IMG/VR virus record: IMGVR_UViG_3300021478_000011 | Coordinates: 1 to 41,729 of that record | Reading direction: 5' to 3' (one strand) | Source of the DNA: a virus | DNA: 41,729 bases | Shown: one piece after another, positions 37,201 through 41,729 of the stretch | Layout of the letters: each line of letters opens with the position of its first letter | Numbering within the stretch: position 1 is the stretch's first letter | Position numbers and translations under genes: made by a program | Notes under the pieces: generated by a model | What the model was told of the DNA's origin: nothing | The model's input: only the letters and a program-made list of their open reading frames with translations | The model's database searches: none

Positions 37201-38440
37201 CTTATCAATAGTCATTCTCCTTCCGGTTTCTGCTCTTCTGCTTGCAGGCTGGACGCACGGTCATGGTGCTACGACCTATGACGGAATCGTAGCAACTCGC
37301 GGATCGGCTCCGAGTGTACAAGATTCTCACACTCAGGTCATGAGTCGTGTAGCTAGCTTCACTCGCAGCGCCGTAACACAAATCAAGATAATTACCCCAA
37401 ACTGGTACGCTGGTGAAAATACGCCGGGAGCCACGGCGACGCTCACGGCCAGCATTGAGTATCCCGTTGGAGTCTGTACTCAACTCAAATGGTCTACCGC
37501 GACATCCGTTACTGTGTCGGACGGTGGACAGGTCACATCAGACTACGCGACCCTCAGCATTCCGACCAATACGCAATTCTGGATCAGAGAGTACATGACG
37601 AACGCCAGCGGCGTTCCTGTTGATGCTTATCAAGGCCAGAACCTAGCCTTGGGGGATGCTCTGATCCTAGGAAACTCAGGAGTAGTAGATCAGACTGTTT
37701 CATGTGGAACCGTGACGGATGGAGGAACTTTCGAAAGCCTTGCCCCACTGGCGATCATTGCACCCATCACGGCTCCATCTGTCTGCATTCTTGGCGACAG
37801 CATCGCGCTCGGCGTTGATAATGCCCATACACCTAACTCGACCGGAGACAGTGGCGCAATCGCTCCATCAATAGCGCCGTCTTTCGGCTACAGCAATATG
37901 GGAGTCAACGGAGATACGGCATCGACATTTGCTAGTACCTTAAATACCAACCGGAGAGCAGTCCTGTCATATTGTTCTCACCTTATCGTGGAGTACGGCA
38001 CAAACGATTTTTCCTTTGGTGGAAGTAGTGTCGCCCAACTGCAGACCGATTTGACGACGATATACGGCTTCGCACCTGTGGGAACAGTAACTTTCCAGAC
38101 AACTCTTTTTCCGCGAACTTGTTCTACGGATAGCTGGGCTACGACAACAAATCAGTCTCCGGAAGGAACGGGTTCGTGCAATCTCTCCAGCAATTTTGAG
38201 AGCAAGCGAGCAACTTTCGACGCTGCACTTATCGGAGGTACGTTTGGACCTAATGGAGGATTTTTCGACCCTGACTCTGTTGTTGGGACAGGTACAAACA
38301 ACAGCCTATGGAGGGCTGGAGCTGGTTTTCCTACGTGCAATCCATGGACGGATGATGGCGTCCATCCCAATACATGCTCGTACTATACGGTTCTACAAAG
38401 CAGTGGATACATCGATCTGAGCAGGATACACAGACCATGA
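37181..38440 (+). CDS. exported-type SGNH/GDSL esterase
   Basis: A 419-residue protein with a signal-like N-terminus (residues 8-25) followed by AGWTHGHG. The C-terminal half is an SGNH hydrolase: block I CILGDSIALG (nucleophile Ser207), block II GVNGDTAS (241-248), block III EYGTNDF (271-277, Asn275) and block V DDGVHPN (391-397, Asp392 and His395). Such enzymes de-esterify surface polysaccharides, and the adjacent tailspike is a partner. The N-terminal region (about 50-195) is beta-rich and may attach it to a virion or the cell surface. Confidence 0.8.
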   Translation: MTRSKTDLSIVILLPVSALLLAGWTHGHGATTYDGIVATRGSAPSVQDSHTQVMSRVASFTRSAVTQIKIITPNWYAGENTPGATATLTASIEYPVGVCTQLKWSTATSVTVSDGGQVTSDYATLSIPTNTQFWIREYMTNASGVPVDAYQGQNLALGDALILGNSGVVDQTVSCGTVTDGGTFESLAPLAIIAPITAPSVCILGDSIALGVDNAHTPNSTGDSGAIAPSIAPSFGYSNMGVNGDTASTFASTLNTNRRAVLSYCSHLIVEYGTNDFSFGGSSVAQLQTDLTTIYGFAPVGTVTFQTTLFPRTCSTDSWATTTNQSPEGTGSCNLSSNFESKRATFDAALIGGTFGPNGGFFDPDSVVGTGTNNSLWRAGAGFPTCNPWTDDGVHPNTCSYYTVLQSSGYIDLSRIHRP

Positions 38441-38586
38441 ACAGAAGAATATTTCTGCTCCTTCTTTCGTTCACGACACTTTCGGCGTGGACGCACGGTG
38501 GTGGTCAGGTCCCAGGAACCAACGTCGTGGATGACAACGGAGTACTCGTTGTCGATGACAGCGCAGTTCAGGTGGTGACATCATGA
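38437..38586 (+). CDS. 49-residue exported-type peptide
   Basis: A short protein from ATG 38437 (ATGA overlap): MNRRIFLLLLSFTTLSAWTHGGG then VPGTNVVDDNGVLVVDDSAV. The signal-like start with AWTHG resembles that of the esterase before it (GWTHG). The mature part is about 30 residues of repeated VVDD. It overlaps both neighbours and may be a small linker or chaperone-like piece. Confidence 0.5.
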   Translation: MNRRIFLLLLSFTTLSAWTHGGGQVPGTNVVDDNGVLVVDDSAVQVVTS

Positions 38587-40487
38587 CGGTCATATTTGAA
38601 AGCGTGCAGTTTCTTTCTGGACTGTCTGATGGGTCCACAAAGCGAACAATGACGCAGCGCACAGGTGAGATTTTCAATGTCAAGGATTACGGAGCGAAGG
38701 GTGATGGGTCTACGAACGATGCCGCAGCAATTACGGCTGCTGTCACGGCGATGTACGCGGCAAACGGAGGAATCGTCTTCTTTCCTCCTGGGGCATACAG
38801 AGTAAACAGCACTGTAGATATTTCTAACAACACTACACAAAGAACAGGTGGAATTATCACCGGATCGGGTCGGAATGCTACTACTATAACAGGAAGCCTG
38901 GGAAACGGATTTATATTCAGTGTTACGGATGGGACTGGCGCCCCTGAAGAAATATCGAATTTGAGTTTGAGTAATGGCAGCACTGTAATCGGAACAGGCG
39001 CTCTGATTTATAATAATAGCAATGGCGGTAGAATTATTAATTGCAACTTTTCAGGAATGACATGTATATTGATGCCGTCTAATATCTTTAATTGTCAAAT
39101 AGAGAATTGTACTTTCGGGAATAACATTGATGTAACTACGGGTACCGCTGGAACATTTGGAATTGCTGGAGGTGCGTGCAATATATTTGGGTGCCGAGAC
39201 ACAGGTTCATTTCAAGCAGGCATTCAGCTTGGCGGTGGCGAGCCATGTATTGTATCGGGAAATTCAAACGAGAACTGCACAGTCGGTCTTGTCGCCGGCA
39301 TGAATACGGGCTGGGCCAGTTCATGCACGGTCTCGGGAAATGTCCTGACGGTTGGTGGAAATCTTGGGTCCACCTCCGCGACCACACAATTCAGCGTTGG
39401 TTCCGAAATCTTCATGAAGGGCCTGACGACGACGGCGGACTGGGGAACATCTCCACTCGATGCTGGAATTTGCCACATAACCGGCCTAGGAACGGGGACT
39501 GGATACGCAGGAACGTATACGATTAGTCGGTCCGCTACTATATCCTCGCCGGTCCCATGTTTGAGCCGATCTTTGGCTACAATCGCGGGTGCGATGATTT
39601 CAGGTTATGGAACTGAAGCATGCTATTATTGTATCTTTGTCGTGAGTGCTGCGGCATGCGTCTTCGAGGCTTCTGGAGGTAGCGGAACTCCGTTAGAGTG
39701 CGTTGATGCTTTTGGTAATTTAGGGTTTACAGCAAATTCATCCTTCTACATTTATGATGCTCAATCATGCTCGTTTATCGGATGCACCAATAACGCTAAC
39801 GGATATAATGCTGGTTTCTATTTTGATCCGAATAAGACTCCAATATGTTCGTTGATAAGCTGCAGCAGCGGGAAGGCTGTGGATGTTGTTACAGGAAACT
39901 CGTCCACCATTAGTCTTGCTGCTGGAAATTCCAGTAATGCTGGAACTATCTTGAATGTTGTCTCCATTACCACAGGCGGGTCTGGTTCTAGTGTTATAGG
40001 CATTGGCATGAAGGTGACCGGATCAGGAGTGTCAGCCAATACTGTCATCACCGGGAATCATGTTAGCGATGGGACGCTGACGGGTGCAGGATTAACTGGA
40101 ACCTACAGAGTAAACAATTCTCAGCTTGTTACAGGAAATGCGATCACGATTCATGGTGGAGATGATTACATACTGCCGTCTACGAATTCAGGAAAAACGG
40201 GGGTCGAGTTATTCAATACCGTTCCGCAAAATATACCGGCCGCGTATACGTCGGGGCTGAACAGTCTCGGACGAACCTACGCAAGCCTGCCGGGGAATGT
40301 TGGATCGAACAGCAATATTCAGGTGGTGGACGGCATGGAGTATTCTATCACGGACGGGTTAGCCGCCAACTGTGGCGATAGTTCATGCACGACATGGGGA
40401 ACGGATGTAACCGGAGGGGGAGGCGCCCTTCACCTTCAGGTGAGATATAATGCTTCCGCGGCGAAATGGAGACTTACGGGAAAATAG
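38583..40487 (+). CDS. beta-helix tailspike (pectate-lyase-like)
   Basis: A 634-residue protein without a signal peptide. Residues 30-75 carry FNVKDYGAKGDGSTNDAAAITAAV...GGIVFFPPGAYRV, the start of pectate-lyase-type right-handed beta-helices. Many short beta coils follow with NxxNGGRIINCNF-like turns, as in phage depolymerase tailspikes. The C-terminus (DDYILPSTNSGKTGVELFN; VRYNASAAKWRLTGK) looks like a trimerisation or receptor tip. It would bind and perhaps cleave a host surface polysaccharide, working with the esterase upstream. Confidence 0.82.
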   Translation: MTVIFESVQFLSGLSDGSTKRTMTQRTGEIFNVKDYGAKGDGSTNDAAAITAAVTAMYAANGGIVFFPPGAYRVNSTVDISNNTTQRTGGIITGSGRNATTITGSLGNGFIFSVTDGTGAPEEISNLSLSNGSTVIGTGALIYNNSNGGRIINCNFSGMTCILMPSNIFNCQIENCTFGNNIDVTTGTAGTFGIAGGACNIFGCRDTGSFQAGIQLGGGEPCIVSGNSNENCTVGLVAGMNTGWASSCTVSGNVLTVGGNLGSTSATTQFSVGSEIFMKGLTTTADWGTSPLDAGICHITGLGTGTGYAGTYTISRSATISSPVPCLSRSLATIAGAMISGYGTEACYYCIFVVSAAACVFEASGGSGTPLECVDAFGNLGFTANSSFYIYDAQSCSFIGCTNNANGYNAGFYFDPNKTPICSLISCSSGKAVDVVTGNSSTISLAAGNSSNAGTILNVVSITTGGSGSSVIGIGMKVTGSGVSANTVITGNHVSDGTLTGAGLTGTYRVNNSQLVTGNAITIHGGDDYILPSTNSGKTGVELFNTVPQNIPAAYTSGLNSLGRTYASLPGNVGSNSNIQVVDGMEYSITDGLAANCGDSSCTTWGTDVTGGGGALHLQVRYNASAAKWRLTGK

Positions 40488-40497
40488 GAGGCCACAC

Positions 40498-40632
40498 ATG
40501 AGCGACTGGCACGAGCATTGGTCCTTTTCCAGAGGCTGGCAGATGCGGCGGCGTGACTTGTGCAGAAAATGGGAGTACCGCAATATGACGCCTGAAGAGG
40601 AGGCGGATCTGCTCTCAGCAGAGGCATGGTGA
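40498..40632 (+). CDS. small basic protein before endolysin
   Basis: A 44-residue protein from ATG 40498, supported by AGGAGG 6 nt upstream. It is rich in W, R and E (DWHEHWSFSRGWQMRRRDLC) with an acidic C-terminus. An upstream in-frame ATG at 40450 lies in the tailspike gene and is rejected. Function unknown. Confidence 0.55.
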   Translation: MSDWHEHWSFSRGWQMRRRDLCRKWEYRNMTPEEEADLLSAEAW

Positions 40633-40633
40633 A

Positions 40634-41545
40634 ATGGCCTACACCTTCGACCAGACCAAAGCTGGTTACGCAAAGCTCTGGGACCAGGCAAAACTATCCC
40701 ATCCGGCGCAGGCGCAGGCACAGGCGCAGCGCATCTTAGCCTCCCGTGCCACTCTGACACAGGTTGAGCAGGAGACGGGTGTTCCGTGGTTCATGGTTGG
40801 AGCGCTTCTCTACCGCGAGAGCGATCTCGACTTTGGCACCTATCTCGGAAACGGCCAGAGCCTCAAGCGTGTGACGACAGTCGTCCCGGCTGGTCGAGGC
40901 CCATTTTCCTCGTTTGTTGATGGCGCGGTTGACGCGATCAAACTGGAGGGAATGTACAAGATCGGGCCATGGACTCTGGAACTAATCCTGTACTGGACCG
41001 AGAGGTTCAATGGACAGGGCTACTTTGGTCACGGTAACAGCCCCTACCTTTGGTCGTGGACCGATCAGTATATTTCTGGCAAGTTCGTCGCAGATCATGT
41101 TTACGATCCGAATGTCGTAGACGTTCAAGGGGGATGCGCAGCGATCCTCATGTCCCTCTTCAGCATCGACGCCTCGCTGATGCCCCCCAGGATCGCCGCA
41201 GGAGCACCGCCAGTGGCAACCACCCCGACGACTACGGTACCAGTTCCGGCAGGAATCGATCTCGCCCAGATCACCAAGACCCTTGAGACGGTGGTCAGTT
41301 TCCTGCCCACGATCGCGATGTTCTTCCCGCCCTTGGCGGTCGCCGTCCCGTTCGTCCCGGTGATCGAGGGGGTGTTGAAGCTGATCGAGGACCTGGAGTC
41401 GGCCCCGCACGACCCGCAGGCAATCATTGCCATCATCGTGAAACACCTCCAGGACATGCAGACCAACGTCAAGGCGACTGGTGTCCAGATGCAGCAGGTA
41501 CAGTCGGCCCAGACCCCTGGTGGCTCGACCACCACTGGAGGCTGA
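40634..41545 (+). CDS. endolysin (lysozyme-like) with hydrophobic C-terminal domain
   Basis: A 303-residue protein. The N-terminal 170 residues resemble a phage lysozyme/transglycosylase-like endolysin: PWFMVGALLYRESDLDFGTYLGNG with a candidate catalytic Glu62, VPAGRGPFSSFVDGAVDA, ERFNGQGYFGHGNSPYLWS, GKFVADHVYDPN. After a Pro/Thr linker, residues about 215-265 form a hydrophobic stretch (FLPTIAMFFPPLAVAVPFVP) and then a helix, so the enzyme may be membrane-associated. It lies just before the holin-like gene. Confidence 0.78.
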   Translation: MAYTFDQTKAGYAKLWDQAKLSHPAQAQAQAQRILASRATLTQVEQETGVPWFMVGALLYRESDLDFGTYLGNGQSLKRVTTVVPAGRGPFSSFVDGAVDAIKLEGMYKIGPWTLELILYWTERFNGQGYFGHGNSPYLWSWTDQYISGKFVADHVYDPNVVDVQGGCAAILMSLFSIDASLMPPRIAAGAPPVATTPTTTVPVPAGIDLAQITKTLETVVSFLPTIAMFFPPLAVAVPFVPVIEGVLKLIEDLESAPHDPQAIIAIIVKHLQDMQTNVKATGVQMQQVQSAQTPGGSTTTGG

Positions 41546-41546
41546 T

Positions 41547-41729
41547 GTGACTACCGACCAAGCGAAAAGCATGGTCCGCTGGTTCGTCAACACGTTCGGC
41601 AGCTTCATCGCCGGATGGTTTGCCGCCAAGGGCTGGTTCACCGTGGATCAGGTTCTGTCGGTGCTCAACAGCCCGGTCCTGCTTGGTTTCGCCTCGTCGC
41701 TCGTGATGGCCGGCTGGGGCCTGTTCGTT
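41547..41729 (+). CDS. holin-like membrane protein, 5' part (gene crosses the circular join)
   Basis: The GTG start at 41547 has GGAGG five bases upstream (41537-41541) and lies one base after the endolysin stop. The first residues are MTTDQAKSMVRWFVNTFGSF followed by the first membrane segment. The frame runs off the window end and continues unchanged at position 2, ending at 292 (about 115 residues in all). A later in-frame ATG at 41571 would remove eight residues. Confidence 0.75.
   Translation, partial: MTTDQAKSMVRWFVNTFGSFIAGWFAAKGWFTVDQVLSVLNSPVLLGFASSLVMAGWGLFV
41603..41729. repeat. terminal overlap copy 2 (circular closure)
   Basis: Identical to bases 1-127 over its whole length and in the same reading frame of the holin-like gene. 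See copy 1; this shows the contig is circular or terminally redundant. Confidence 0.93.

Noticed and set aside
1-41729. tRNA genes, CRISPR arrays and insertion sequences
   Set aside because: None was recognised by eye: no cloverleaf with CCA end, no regularly spaced direct repeats with unique spacers, and no transposase. A tRNAscan or CRISPR search was not possible here.

Overview
The window is a complete, circularly closed genome of a tailed phage with a podovirus-like gene set. Bases 1-127 are repeated exactly at 41603-41729, inside one reading frame that continues across the join, so the unique genome is 41602 bp. The host is probably an alphaproteobacterium. The phage carries a GcrA-type cell-cycle regulator, a family confined to Alphaproteobacteria, and a secreted protein whose C-terminus (GPTVGAGLPG, hydrophobic segment, basic tail) looks like those common in Bradyrhizobium and relatives. 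No integrase, large CI-type repressor, DNA polymerase, primase, helicase or RNA polymerase was recognised, so replication probably depends on the host and the lifestyle is unresolved.

Layout. (1) 29499 rightward through the circular join to 18402 is the late strand. It holds small genes, terminase large subunit (30539), portal (32733), a first cluster of surface or appendage genes (34947-40487, including an SGNH esterase and a beta-helix tailspike), lysis genes (40634 to 1777, across the join), scaffold and N4-gp56-type major capsid protein (2092-4238), head-tail connector and nozzle genes, a second appendage cluster (6182-11863), internal or ejection proteins (12269-16829) and a PurD-like ATP-grasp enzyme (17014). 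(2) 22462 leftward to 18382 is a tightly coupled operon of eleven genes. It contains a RecT-like annealing protein, a DpdA-like transglycosylase and a tiny T-fold-like (QueF/FolE-like) protein. (3) 22536-25885 rightward holds a ribbon-helix-helix regulator, RusA resolvase, a PP-loop (PAPS-reductase-like) protein, GcrA, and likely replication-associated and small zinc or membrane proteins. (4) 29444 leftward to 25939 is a set of small accessory genes (helix-turn-helix regulators, zinc ribbons, YodC/DUF2158, small membrane or secreted peptides, an HGGxSTG-type protein with no standard start codon).

How the parts may work together. The late strand builds the virion and the lysis system. The leftward operon probably acts early; its DpdA-like enzyme and T-fold neighbour suggest 7-deazaguanine modification of phage DNA, while RecT-like and RusA proteins handle recombination. 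The most unusual traits are at least eight late-strand adhesin or appendage genes that begin with Sec- or Tat-like export signals, three tandem hairpins with CGTAA/CGTTA loops just before the capsid operon, and the DpdA plus mini-T-fold pair. Functions are inferred by eye from motifs; no database search was run.
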